Shown here piece after piece: positions 8,411 to 17,019 of a stretch of DNA of 64,000 nucleotides. The DNA is from Nonomuraea maritima. GTDB lineage: Bacteria; Actinomycetota; Actinomycetes; Streptosporangiales; Streptosporangiaceae. Positions within the stretch are counted from its first letter, which is position 1; the number at the start of each line of letters is the position of its first letter. The stretch spans positions 94,763-158,762 of the forward strand of contig NZ_FNFB01000017.1 in NCBI RefSeq assembly GCF_900100395.1, read 5' to 3'. The translations under genes were made by a program, and so were the position numbers. The notes below the pieces were generated by a model that had not been told where the DNA came from, searched no databases, and saw nothing but the letters and a program-made list of their open reading frames with translations.

Positions 8411-11400
8411 TCAGGACAGGTCGGCTTCGGCCAGGAGGAGGGGGACGGCGGTCGGGTCGCGGAGCAGAGCGGCTACGGCGAGACGGTCGTTCCACTGCCC
8501 GGTCGCCCAGGCCAGCCCGCGGGCCAGACCGTCGACGCCCGTGCAGTGCACCGACCCCTCGAAGTAGCGCCACGCGCACTCCACGCCGTCGACCAGCAAC
8601 TTCTCGTGCTCGACGTACGTCTCGGGCGCGGTGGGCAGCAGCGACCGCACCTCGGGCGGCACCGGCCGAACGACCCCCTCGGACGTGACCTCACCGGAGG
8701 CGAGTTCACCGGCGAGCGGCAGGTCGAGCAGCTCCGACAGCGACTCGGCCAGGTCGTACGGGGCCAGCACCAACGGCCGGTCGGTGACGAGCTGCAGCAG
8801 GTCGGGTGCCTCGACCACGACCACGTCGTCGGCCGCCGCCACCACGATCGAGCCGCCCAGCACCGCCCGCACCCGCGACGGCGGCGCGACCCGCGACGGG
8901 TCGACGGCGGCCAGCGCGACCCACAGTGCGCGCAGCTGAGCACGGTCGACCTCGACCGACTCGTCGGCCATCAGGTCGAGCAGCTCCTCCGGCCCCCCGT
9001 GGGAGGCCAGCAGCTCCGCCAGCGTCGTACGGACGCCGAGCATCGACAGCGCCGCCGGGTCGAGCCCCGCGGGCGCGTCGGCGTACAGGCCCTGCAGCAG
9101 CGGGTCGGCCCCGGGCAGCCGCAGCTCGCGCGGCATGCGCCCGCCGAGCACCGGATGGTGGGCCAGCCACCACGCGGTGTAGGACGGCACCTCGACCCCC
9201 TCCACCCGCAGCGGGTGGAGGGCCGCGCGCAGCGGCGGCCGGGTGAGCAGCTCCAGCGCGGCCGGCCAGTCGGCCACGAGGTCGAGGTCGCGCACCGCCG
9301 TGAACTCGGCCACCATCGGCGGCACGTCGAGCTCGGGCAGCAGGTCGAGGACGTGGTCGAGCCAGGCGGCCTCGCCGTCGAGGTCGTGGTCGCACTCGTC
9401 GGGGTCGAGCAGCACGTCGGCCTCGTGCACCATCGCGAACCCGTCGAGCACCCCTGCGGCGGCCAGCACCCGCGCGCCGTAGGTCTCCTCCAGCTCCGAG
9501 GACGCCACCCCGAGATGCGTGTCGGCCTCGAGCAGCCCGGCCAGCGCGCCGTCGGCCAGCATGAGCTCACCGGCGGGATAGAGCTCGCCGTCGGCGCCGG
9601 GCAGCGCCAGCTCGGCCAGCCACGGGGCCTCGCCGGGAGCCAGCCCCGCCGCGTCGACCAGCGACAGCACCGCCCGCGCCACCGGCTCAGGGTCGGGGCT
9701 GTCGAGCGACTGCGCCACCGCGGCCTTGGTCAGCGGGTCGTCGAGGATCGTGCGGGGCGTGGCCTCCGCGGCGCCGAGGCGCAGCAGCGCGGGATGGGCC
9801 GCCTCCGGGTGCACGATGCGCAGCCCGAGCGGCGTCAGGTCGAGGTTCGCGCCGCCGTCGGTCAGGATGAGCGTGCCGCGCGGCCCGCGTACGAGCCGGC
9901 CGTCGGTCAGGGGGACGGGCAGCGCGCCGAGAGACTCGGGGTCGTCGGCGGGCAGCACGTCGTAGAGCGCGCGCCACCACGCCGGCTCGCGCCCCTCGAC
10001 GGCCTCGCCCGACAGCAGGTCGACCAGGTCGGCCAGCTCGACCCGGCGCACGCCCAGCGCGGTCATCGCGGGGCTGCGGGCGGGCCAGCCCGCCGGCAGG
10101 AGCCCGGGGACGAAACCGGCCACGGCCTCGACGAGCTCGGCCGTGGCGGACGCCACCACGGCCGCCTCACGGCCCGTGACGACCCAGCCGTCGCTGTCTG
10201 GCTCGGTCGCCGGCGGCTCGACCAGCCACTCGGCGTCGGGCTCGAACACCGGCGCATCGGCGAACGACGGCGTCCGTACGGCGGGGGCGGGCGCCGAGAC
10301 CGCGGGCAGCAGCGGCGTGCCGGGAAGCCGTTCGAGGATCGCGCGCCGGATGGCGGCGTCGAGCTCGCCCTTGCCCAGCAGGGACGGCACGAGGTCGAGC
10401 AGCTTCGGCGTGCGGGGCAGCTCGCGAAGCAGCCTGACGTAGGCGTCGGCGGCCCGCTCGACCAGGAAGTCGGCGAGCGGCCCCTTGGCGACGTGGCGCC
10501 GGTCGGTGGCCATCGGGAACGACGCGATCAGCAGCGCGGGCAGGTCGAGAGCCTCGTCGCTGGGCGTGGGCGCGTGCACCACCGGCGGCACGGTGCCGGG
10601 CAGCGGCCCCGGCTCGCCGGTGCCGGTGACGGGCACCGCCCAGCGCAGCGACCAGTAGGGACGCGCCCGCTCCTCGGTGGGCCGGTCGGCGAAGAGCCGG
10701 CTCACCTCGTCGGGGGTGAACCCGCCGGACTCGGACACGACGTGCCAGCCGTCGCCGACCACCGTACGGGTCTCGCCGTCGACGTCGATCTCGATGGCCT
10801 CGAGCGCGGGAAGGCCGATCAGCAGCGCGGGGCTGGTCTCGGCCAGCAGGCGCCGTACCGACTCGACCGCGGCCGCGTCGCGCAGCGGGAGCCGGACGAT
10901 CGTGTCGAGCCCCTCGGGCACGTCGATGGGCGGCGGCTCGTCGAACGGCAGCCGCAGCAGCGGCACGTGCCCGCCGCGACCGGTCAGCTCGCCCGCGAGC
11001 TGGGGGATCTCGGCGACGAGCGCCGCCGTCTCGGTACGGGACCAGCGGACGCCTCCCACGCCGCGCGAACCGATGGACGGCGCGTCGCAGACCGACACGA
11101 CGGCCGCGAAGCCGACGCCGAACCGGCCGGCGGCGCCGGCCTCGTCACGCTTGCCGGACGCCCGCAGCGTGGACAGGCTCTCCACACCGGTGGCGTCGAG
11201 CGCGGCGCCGGTGTTGGCGGCGGTCAGCATGTCGCCCCGCAGCGTCAGCCGCAGCACCCCTGGCACACCCGCCCGCAGGGCCGCGTCGGCGGCGTTCTGC
11301 GCGAGCTCGACGATCAGCCGGTCGCGGTAACCGCCGAGCGCGAAGTCCTCCTCCGCGTTGGCGTCTTCGCGGAACCTGGCGGGCGACGCCGTCCACGCCG

Positions 11401-11446
11401 CGAGGACGGCTGCTCGCATCCGGTCGGTGCCGTAGGTGTCGCTCAT
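8411..11446 (-). CDS. Sacsin N-terminal ATPase-like domain protein (GHKL fold)
   Basis: This 1011-residue cytoplasmic protein has a GHKL/Hsp90-type ATPase domain at its N-terminus (about residues 25-200). The N-box is ELAQNAADA, where the E and N bind Mg-ATP. It is followed by TAANTGAALDATGVESLS (the G1 region) and GRFGVGFAAV (the G2 box). This is the arrangement of sacsin-repeat-like ATPases. The remaining ~800 residues are Asp/Leu/Ala-rich and unassigned. ATG 11446 opens MSDTYGTDRMRAAV with no obvious leader. The gene lies downstream of DUF3027 on the same strand. I recall this pair next to each other in other actinomycetes. The biological role is unknown; chaperone-like or defence-like functions are guesses from the fold. 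Confidence 0.85.
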   Translation of the reverse strand: MSDTYGTDRMRAAVLAAWTASPARFREDANAEEDFALGGYRDRLIVELAQNAADAALRAGVPGVLRLTLRGDMLTAANTGAALDATGVESLSTLRASGKRDEAGAAGRFGVGFAAVVSVCDAPSIGSRGVGGVRWSRTETAALVAEIPQLAGELTGRGGHVPLLRLPFDEPPPIDVPEGLDTIVRLPLRDAAAVESVRRLLAETSPALLIGLPALEAIEIDVDGETRTVVGDGWHVVSESGGFTPDEVSRLFADRPTEERARPYWSLRWAVPVTGTGEPGPLPGTVPPVVHAPTPSDEALDLPALLIASFPMATDRRHVAKGPLADFLVERAADAYVRLLRELPRTPKLLDLVPSLLGKGELDAAIRRAILERLPGTPLLPAVSAPAPAVRTPSFADAPVFEPDAEWLVEPPATEPDSDGWVVTGREAAVVASATAELVEAVAGFVPGLLPAGWPARSPAMTALGVRRVELADLVDLLSGEAVEGREPAWWRALYDVLPADDPESLGALPVPLTDGRLVRGPRGTLILTDGGANLDLTPLGLRIVHPEAAHPALLRLGAAEATPRTILDDPLTKAAVAQSLDSPDPEPVARAVLSLVDAAGLAPGEAPWLAELALPGADGELYPAGELMLADGALAGLLEADTHLGVASSELEETYGARVLAAAGVLDGFAMVHEADVLLDPDECDHDLDGEAAWLDHVLDLLPELDVPPMVAEFTAVRDLDLVADWPAALELLTRPPLRAALHPLRVEGVEVPSYTAWWLAHHPVLGGRMPRELRLPGADPLLQGLYADAPAGLDPAALSMLGVRTTLAELLASHGGPEELLDLMADESVEVDRAQLRALWVALAAVDPSRVAPPSRVRAVLGGSIVVAAADDVVVVEAPDLLQLVTDRPLVLAPYDLAESLSELLDLPLAGELASGEVTSEGVVRPVPPEVRSLLPTAPETYVEHEKLLVDGVECAWRYFEGSVHCTGVDGLARGLAWATGQWNDRLAVAALLRDPTAVPLLLAEADLS

Positions 11447-11650
11447 CTATCACGATCCCGGTTTGTGGTTGAGGGGCCACCGTAGGCTAGCGGCCTTCAC
11501 CGACATTCACCGTGCTCTCGAGAGGAAGCCCGCCGCCCTGCGCCGAGGGGAGAGAACCGCCGCCCGCGCGGCGGAATTCCCAGGGACGACGGCACGCCCG
11601 TCACGCCCGCCGCGCCGCATGGGGCGACGGGCCGCGACGGGCCGCGAGAA

Positions 11651-12448
11651 TCAGGAGTGGCCGAGCTCTTCCGAGGCGGACGCGTCGACCGAGCCCTCCT
11701 CCTCCATCAGGTCGTAGCCGAGGTCGTCGAGGATCGGGATGGCCTGCTCCACGGGCGGCGGCAGCACGGCGGCCTCGGAGTGGGCGCCGCAACCGTGGTC
11801 GGCGGCCACCACCTTGCCGTCGTCGGGGGCGTACTCGTTAGTGCAGACCCCGAACATCTGCCGCAAGCTGCCCGCGAGCTGCCAGTAGAAGCCGCAGGTG
11901 GAGCATTGCGCGGGAGCGGCGTGTGCGATCGGTGTGTGCGGCCCGTGCTCGCCCGAGTGCCAGCGCCTGGCCGCTCGGTCCTTGCCGATGGCCGAGAGCA
12001 CACGGGCCCGGCCCAGGCCGTACTCGAAAAGCGTCTGTCGCTCGGCGTCGTCGGCGGCGTCGGTGAAGCCGGGGACGAGCCTGTCGTCGTCTTCGGGGGA
12101 CGGCAGCAGGTCGCCCACCCCGAGGTCGCCGGGGCGAAGGCGTTCGCTCCACGGCAGCCACTCCGGGGCCAGCAGCGCGCCCGTGCCGGGCAGCAGGACC
12201 GCCTCGCTGACCGTCACCTTCTTCGCGCGCGAGGCACGCGTGACGGTGACGGCCCATCGCCAACCGTGGTAGGCACGGTCGAGGCAGGCGAAGTAGTGGG
12301 TGACGATCCGGTCGCCTTCGCTCTCATGACCGAGGTGCTCGCCGGGCTCGCCGGGACGCGCCAGCTCCTCGGCCGCGGCACGCGCCAGATCGACCGCGGC
12401 GACACAGGCCTGGTCGGGAGCGGAGACGCGGGCCCTGGTGCGGCTCAT
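11651..12448 (-). CDS. DUF3027 family protein
   Basis: This 265-residue actinobacterial protein starts at ATG 12448 (MSRTRARVSAPDQ), with GGAGG seven bases upstream. The central part contains HYFACLDRAYHGWRWAVTVTRASRAKKVTVSEAVLLPG, the recognisable DUF3027 core, followed by a CSTCGFYW...FGVCTNEYAPDDG...HGCGAHSE segment. Its four cysteines could bind zinc. The C-terminus is acidic (LMEEEGSVDASASEELGHS). Function is unknown. It is upstream of the sacsin-like ATPase on the same strand (204 bp apart) and divergent from an MFS gene. Confidence 0.85.
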   Translation of the reverse strand: MSRTRARVSAPDQACVAAVDLARAAAEELARPGEPGEHLGHESEGDRIVTHYFACLDRAYHGWRWAVTVTRASRAKKVTVSEAVLLPGTGALLAPEWLPWSERLRPGDLGVGDLLPSPEDDDRLVPGFTDAADDAERQTLFEYGLGRARVLSAIGKDRAARRWHSGEHGPHTPIAHAAPAQCSTCGFYWQLAGSLRQMFGVCTNEYAPDDGKVVAADHGCGAHSEAAVLPPPVEQAIPILDDLGYDLMEEEGSVDASASEELGHS

Positions 12449-12713
12449 CGGCCAGCCTCCGCCGAAAGGTGCTGTTCGCTCACACTTCATTCTCACCCAT
12501 GCGGGGACCTGCAAGGGCCGACAACCGCAGATAGCCCAAGGCGCGGCACAGGAATTCCCGCACGGTCGACCCCGGAGCGCCCGCGTCAGAAGCACAGGCA
12601 ACCCCTGCACCACGTACAAGAAGCGCACGGATCCCGTACGTCGGACATGGAAAGCGCACACGACCCAGAATCCCCCGCGGGCAGCGCGTACGAATCGGGT
12701 AAGACTGGTAGGC

Positions 12714-14219
12714 GTGGAGGGCGGTTGGGAGCGGGCGCGGGAGATCTCCCGCCGGGTGGCGCGCGGCGCCGCCGACGCCGGGCGCGCCGGCGTGCGCGCC
12801 GGGAAGGCCACGGCTGACGGCACGACCAGAGCGACCAGGGCCACCGCCACCGGCGTCAAGAAGGTCGGCCGCGCCACGCGCAGGCTCACCCACGCCAACG
12901 GCGCCGACCGCACCGGGCTCGGCCGGCTGATCGAGCTGTCGGCCGGCAACAGCGCCGGCGACGCCCTGGTGACGGTGGCGCTGGCGAGCACGGTGTTCTT
13001 CGGCGTGCCGGTCGGCGAGGCACGCGGGTCCGTCGCTCTCTACCTGGTCATCACGATGGTGCCGTTCGCGCTGCTCGCGCCGTTCGTCGGGCCGATCCTC
13101 GACCGCTTCAGGTCGGGCCGCCGCTACGTGATGGCGGGCACGCTGTTCGGGCGCGGCCTGCTGTGCTTCGCGATGGCGGCGGCCGTGGGGCCGGGCGACC
13201 TGCCGACGCTCTTCATCGGGGCGCTCGGCGTGCTGGTGCTGTCGAAGGCGTACAACGTGTCGCGGGCGGCGATCATGCCGAGCGTGCTGCCCGCCGACAT
13301 CACGCTCGTGTCGGCGAACGCGCGGGTGGCGCTGTTCACGCTGGTCTCGGCCGGCGTGCTGGTGCCGGTCGGCGCGGGGCTGACCGCGTGGCTGGGCAGC
13401 GCCGCCGTGCTGCGCGTCGCGATGGTGGCGTTCCTGCTGCTGGGCGTCGTCGCCGTACGCCTGCCGCGCCACATCGACTCCCCCGACCTGGAGGAGGACG
13501 GCGCGGCGCCGCGCTGGCGCACCCTGCTCAAGGTGGGCCCGACCGTGGCCGAGGCGGTGTGGGCCAACGTGGCGATCCGGGTCTTCTCCGGCTTCCTGCT
13601 GTTCTTCCTGCTGTTCCTGGTGCAGGATCGCGCGGTGCCGTGGCTCGCCGCAGGTCCGGCGCTCGACCCGCTCTTCGACATCCCCCGGACGATCGCGCTG
13701 CTCGCGGGCGCGGCCGGGCTGGGCGGCCTGCTGGGCGCCGTCGCCGCCAACTGGACGCGCAACCACGCCCCGCAGCTCCTCGTGCTCGTCACGCTGGCCG
13801 TCACCGCCACGACCACCGTGGTCACCGCGATCGTCTTCGGCGTGTGGACGGCTCTTGCGATCTCGCTGGTCACGGCGTTCGCGCAGGAGCTCGGCAAGCT
13901 GGCGCTCGACGCGATCGTGCAGCGGGAGATCGGCGAGGAGGTGCGTTCGTCGACGTTCGGGGTGGTCGAGGCGGTGCTGCAGCTGGCGTGGGTGACGGGC
14001 GGCCTGATCGGGCTGGTGCTGTCGCTCACCCGCAGCCACGCTCCCGGCCTGGTCACGCTGTCCGTCGCCCTGATCGCGGTGTTCGGCTGGCTGCTGGTGT
14101 CGCGCCGCCGGCGCGTACGTGCCGCAGAGGACAGGCTCCGCCGCGGGGGCTCCGGCGTCGCCGACCAGCGCGTGGAGACCATCGACTCCACCAAACCGCT
14201 CACCAATCCGAACGCCTGA
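12714..14219 (+). CDS. MFS transporter
   Basis: The product is 501 residues with an unusual basic N-terminal extension of about 70 residues (RAREISRRVARGAADAGRAGVRAG...) before the first membrane span. About eleven to twelve spans follow (VTVALASTVFFGVPVGEARGSVALYLVITMVPFALLAP, PFVGPILDRFRSGRRYVMAGT...). The DRFRSGRR loop is the MFS loop 2-3 motif. GTG 12714 is favoured: a TAAGAC-like -10 box about ten bases upstream would make the transcript leaderless. The frame is open further upstream but has no family support there. Substrate is unknown. It is divergent from DUF3027 and convergent with the cold-shock gene across a shared hairpin. Confidence 0.88.
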   Translation: MEGGWERAREISRRVARGAADAGRAGVRAGKATADGTTRATRATATGVKKVGRATRRLTHANGADRTGLGRLIELSAGNSAGDALVTVALASTVFFGVPVGEARGSVALYLVITMVPFALLAPFVGPILDRFRSGRRYVMAGTLFGRGLLCFAMAAAVGPGDLPTLFIGALGVLVLSKAYNVSRAAIMPSVLPADITLVSANARVALFTLVSAGVLVPVGAGLTAWLGSAAVLRVAMVAFLLLGVVAVRLPRHIDSPDLEEDGAAPRWRTLLKVGPTVAEAVWANVAIRVFSGFLLFFLLFLVQDRAVPWLAAGPALDPLFDIPRTIALLAGAAGLGGLLGAVAANWTRNHAPQLLVLVTLAVTATTTVVTAIVFGVWTALAISLVTAFAQELGKLALDAIVQREIGEEVRSSTFGVVEAVLQLAWVTGGLIGLVLSLTRSHAPGLVTLSVALIAVFGWLLVSRRRRVRAAEDRLRRGGSGVADQRVETIDSTKPLTNPNA

Positions 14220-14231
14220 CCACAGAAAAGC

Positions 14232-14267
14232 CGCGTCCGCCGCGCGGGGGTTCGCACGGCGGACGCG
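14232..14267. terminator. Bidirectional terminator between MFS and cold-shock genes
   Basis: A perfect 11-bp stem (14232-14242 with 14257-14267) and a 14-nt loop lie between two convergent stop codons. Confidence 0.75.
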
Positions 14268-14296
14268 ACAGCGAAAGCTTGATCGGGGGACGGGGG

Positions 14297-14692
14297 TCAG
14301 ACGTCCAGGTCGTCGGCTACGGCGCGCAGGACCTGGGCGATCTTCTTGGCGTGGGCGGCGTCGGGGTGCTTGCCGCGCCGGTAGGACTCGGAGACGCCGT
14401 CGAGGAGTTTGATGAGGTCTTCGACGATGACCACCATCTCATCCGGCTTCTTCCGCTTGCCCTTGGGCTTGACCTTGGCCAGCGTCGGGGGCTGTTCCAG
14501 AATTCTGACGGACAGGGCCTGCTGGCCCCGGCGGCCTTCCGCGACTCCGAACTCCACCTTCTGGCCGGGCTTGAGCGGGCCCGCACCTGAGGGCAGCGCG
14601 GATGAATGCACGAAGACCTCACCGCCGTCGTCGCGGGTGAGAAAGCCGAAACCCTTGTCGGCGTCGTACCACTTGACCTTGCCACTCGGCAC
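14297..14692 (-). CDS. Cold-shock domain protein with C-terminal extension
   Basis: Residues 1-65 form a cold-shock OB-fold: GKVKWYDADKGFGFLTRDDGGEVFVHSSAL carries both RNA-binding motifs (KGFGF and VFVH). The product is 131 residues, twice the length of a standard CspA. The extra C-terminal half has a lysine-rich linker (KVKPKGKRKKPDE) and a predicted helical tail (MVVIVEDLIKLLDGVSESYRRGKHPDAAHAKKIAQVLRAVADDL). GTG 14692 has GAGG seven bases upstream. It probably acts as an RNA chaperone. Long actinobacterial cold-shock proteins of this type are conserved, but the tail's role is not known to me. Confidence 0.9.
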   Translation of the reverse strand: MPSGKVKWYDADKGFGFLTRDDGGEVFVHSSALPSGAGPLKPGQKVEFGVAEGRRGQQALSVRILEQPPTLAKVKPKGKRKKPDEMVVIVEDLIKLLDGVSESYRRGKHPDAAHAKKIAQVLRAVADDLDV

Positions 14693-14766
14693 AGGACGAC
14701 CTCGTTCAAACAGTCGAAAAGAAGGACGGATGGATGTAGGTTATGCCCCGCGCAGCGCGAGGGCGA

Positions 14767-14792
14767 CCGGGTAATTGCCGGAGAATTACCGG
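14767..14792 (-). terminator. Terminator overlapping the HAD stop codon
   Basis: GGTAATT (14770-14776) pairs with AATTACC (14784-14790), extended by two flanking C-G pairs. The TAA stop of the HAD gene is inside the stem. Confidence 0.5.
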
Positions 14793-15406
14793 CCCTCCAA
14801 GGGGTCACGCCAGGTGGTGAACCAGGCGGCGAATTCGGTCAGGTCGGACAGCGTCACATCCGCTCCGTGATCACGCAGCTCTCCCACCGTGTAAGGGCCG
14901 GTCGCAACTGTCACGCTCACGGCGCCGCCCGCGCGCGCCGCTTCGATGTCCGCGACATGGTCACCAACATAAGCGGATGCGCCGAAGCGCGCGAGTGCTG
15001 ATCCTTTGTCGGCACCGAAGAGGGAACCGACCACTTCGTCCACGTCCAGGCCGAGCGCCGCGACCGTGCCCTTCGCGTCGCGGACGTTCTTGCCGGTCAC
15101 GACGATCACGCGGCCGCCGGCCCGCCGGACGGCGTCGATCGCCTCGTGCGCGCCGTCCATGGCGGTATGCACCGGCACTCCCTTTTCCGGATATATCTGC
15201 CTATAGAGGTCAGCGGCCGCCGGTACCTCATCGGCGGGCAACCAGTTGGCCAGCTCGGTCTCCAACGGCGGGCCCAACCGCCGGACGATGGCGGCACTGT
15301 CAAATGGCACGCCCAATCGCACGGCGAGCTCGTCGTAAACCGCCGCGATCCCGGAGCGAGTGTCCGCCAAAGTCATGTCCAGGTCGAATCCCACCGAAGT
15401 CATCAC
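14786..15406 (-). CDS. HAD family hydrolase (phosphoglycolate phosphatase-like)
   Basis: This 206-residue phosphatase of the haloacid dehalogenase superfamily has all four motifs. These are DLDMTLAD (nucleophile D8 and acid D10), VTGKN (motif II), a lysine in FGADKGSALARFG (motif III), and YVGDHVADIEAA (motif IV). The helical cap between motifs I and II is the type of phosphoglycolate/beta-phosphoglucomutase-like members. The frame opens GTG ATG at 15406/15403 and neither has a clear ribosome site, so the start is uncertain by one codon. It probably removes phosphate from a small metabolite, with substrate unknown. A hairpin containing its stop codon separates it from the cold-shock gene. Confidence 0.88.
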   Translation of the reverse strand: MMTSVGFDLDMTLADTRSGIAAVYDELAVRLGVPFDSAAIVRRLGPPLETELANWLPADEVPAAADLYRQIYPEKGVPVHTAMDGAHEAIDAVRRAGGRVIVVTGKNVRDAKGTVAALGLDVDEVVGSLFGADKGSALARFGASAYVGDHVADIEAARAGGAVSVTVATGPYTVGELRDHGADVTLSDLTEFAAWFTTWRDPLEGR

Positions 15407-15599
15407 GGTAGAAGCATGCCAAACAGGCCTCTCACCTGCGTAACCGGGATTGTTGCTCAGGAAAGGGGAAGGAAAGGAATTACTCCCCAGAGAGCGCCGA
15501 ACTTCACCAGACCGGCAGGCAGGCTCCGCCGCCCGCGTCCCGGGAGCCCGCGCGGTGGCGCCGATCCGTACCGACTAATCTCCTCACGGAGGTATCAGC

Positions 15600-16223
15600 G
15601 TGGACATGAGCAGATCGACCCGTGAGCGGATCATCGACGAGGCCCTGCGGCTGTTCGCCGAGCGCGGGTACGCCGCCACGTCCGTGGCCGAGATCGAGGC
15701 CGCCTCCGGGCTGTCCCCCGGCGCAGGGGGCCTCTACCGGCACTTCAAGTCCAAGTACGAGGTGCTCGCCGCGGCGATCAACGAGCACGCCGCCCGCACC
15801 CGGGTCCAGGTTGCCGCGAGCCTCGCCGAGCTCAACGCCATGGAGTCGTCGGTGGCCCTCGAGGAGCGGCTCGCGCACGTGTGCCGCGCCGGGCTCGCGA
15901 AGGTCCGCGAGGAGTCGGAGCTCACCCGGGTCTTCTTCCGCGACCTGAGCCAGTTCCCCGAACTGGTCACCGTCGTACGCCAGGGGCTGCTCCAGCCGAT
16001 GTTCGACGCCATCGTCACCTGGTTCCAGCGCCAGCCCGAGTACCGCGACGCCGACCTCGACTGGACGGGCGTCGCCGCCGTGCTCGGCGGCTCGGTGGTG
16101 CACTACCGGCTGTTCCAGGAGACGGTGGGCGAGATGCCGGGGTACGCGGAGAAGGACGCGTTCGTCGCCGCCTGGGTACGCCTGGCCGTCGGCCTGCTGC
16201 CTGCCCCCGCCCCGGTCAGCTGA
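15600..16223 (+). CDS. TetR/AcrR family transcriptional regulator
   Basis: This 207-residue protein has a TetR DNA-binding domain at residues 5-55: RERIIDEALRLFAERGYAATSVAEIEAASGLSPGAGGLYRHFKSKYEVL. It is followed by an all-helical ligand/dimer domain ending in a hydrophobic helix (AWVRLAVGLLPAP). GTG 15600 was chosen because GGAGG lies seven bases upstream; the ATG two codons later would be 13 bases away. It acts as a dimeric repressor, probably of a neighbouring or its own promoter, with unknown ligand. Its last 8 bp overlap the convergent membrane-protein gene. Confidence 0.92.
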   Translation: MDMSRSTRERIIDEALRLFAERGYAATSVAEIEAASGLSPGAGGLYRHFKSKYEVLAAAINEHAARTRVQVAASLAELNAMESSVALEERLAHVCRAGLAKVREESELTRVFFRDLSQFPELVTVVRQGLLQPMFDAIVTWFQRQPEYRDADLDWTGVAAVLGGSVVHYRLFQETVGEMPGYAEKDAFVAAWVRLAVGLLPAPAPVS

Positions 16224-17016
16224 CGACGAGCAGCCGGTAGCCCAGCCAGACGACGCCGAGCACCGTACCGATCATGAACATCGTGCCGCTGACGTCGAAG
16301 AACTGTCTGACCAACTCCCCCAGCCCGGCGTCCGCCCCCACGCGGAGACCACCGACGATCACCCCGCCCGCCGTGTAGCCGACGATCGGCGCGCCGATCC
16401 CAACGATGCGTTCCCCCATCTGCCAGCTCTCGCCGAACAGCACCAGCACCGAGCCCGCCGCCCACACCACCAGCGGCACCGGGAAGATCGCCAGCGACGG
16501 CGGCTCGAACGGCACCAGCAGCGCCGCCACCACCAGGACCACGAGCGCCGCCACCTCGCGCGGATGCTCCATGACGAGGGTCCCGCCACCCGCGCCCCGC
16601 GAAACGCCCGCGGCCTGCACGACGCCCGCGGGCCGCGCCACCCCCGCCCCCCTCGCCACCGCGCCTCCGACGCGTGTGGGCGGCCACTCTCGCGTGGGCG
16701 GCCCCTCCAGCGTGGGCGGCCTTTCGCGTACGGGCCCCTTCGTGGGGACGCCCGCCTCGGCCAGCCTGCGTGCCTCGCGTTCGACCAGCGCCACCGGGTC
16801 GCCGAACCCGGCGAGCACCTTGGCCGTCTCGCGCAGGCTCTCCCGTCCGCGCCGCTCCTCCTCGATCCGGGCCCGCAGCCGCCGCGCGAAGGCGAGCCGC
16901 TGATCGGACCGGAGCACGCCGTGGGCGGCGTCCGCCGCCCTGGAGACGTAGTTCAGCACGAGCTGGTCCGCGCGCTCTGTCACGTCACGCAATGCTGCCT
17001 CAATCAGCTGGGACAT
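16216..17016 (-). CDS. Membrane protein of unknown function
   Basis: The product is 266 residues. Residues 1-90 are soluble, helical and charged (MSQLIEAALRDVTERADQLVLNYVSRAADAAHG...), as in sensor or partner domains. Next comes a proline/arginine-rich linker with repeated PPT-R-E/G-PP motifs. The C-terminal 120 residues have four or five hydrophobic spans (EVAALVVLVVAALLVPF, IFPVPLVVWAAGSVLVLF, GAPIVGYTAGGVIVGGL, GTMFMIGTVLGVVWLGYRLLVV). I do not recognise the family. Its start lies only 3 bp from the start of the divergent helicase-associated gene, suggesting shared regulation and very short or absent 5' leaders. Confidence 0.75.
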   Translation of the reverse strand: MSQLIEAALRDVTERADQLVLNYVSRAADAAHGVLRSDQRLAFARRLRARIEEERRGRESLRETAKVLAGFGDPVALVEREARRLAEAGVPTKGPVRERPPTLEGPPTREWPPTRVGGAVARGAGVARPAGVVQAAGVSRGAGGGTLVMEHPREVAALVVLVVAALLVPFEPPSLAIFPVPLVVWAAGSVLVLFGESWQMGERIVGIGAPIVGYTAGGVIVGGLRVGADAGLGELVRQFFDVSGTMFMIGTVLGVVWLGYRLLVVS

Positions 17017-17019
17017 ACC

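Noticed and set aside
7899..8567. Plus-strand frame with CPWCG...CCLC cysteine cluster as a zinc-finger gene
   Set aside because: The cysteine spacing fits no known finger, the frame runs through the 71-bp repeats and into the antisense of the sacsin-like gene, and it lacks a ribosome site.
8546..11485. 979-codon plus-strand frame opposite the sacsin-like gene
   Set aside because: It is the reverse-strand shadow of a coding sequence (His/Arg/Gln-rich, no domain); the minus-strand frame carries GHKL motifs.
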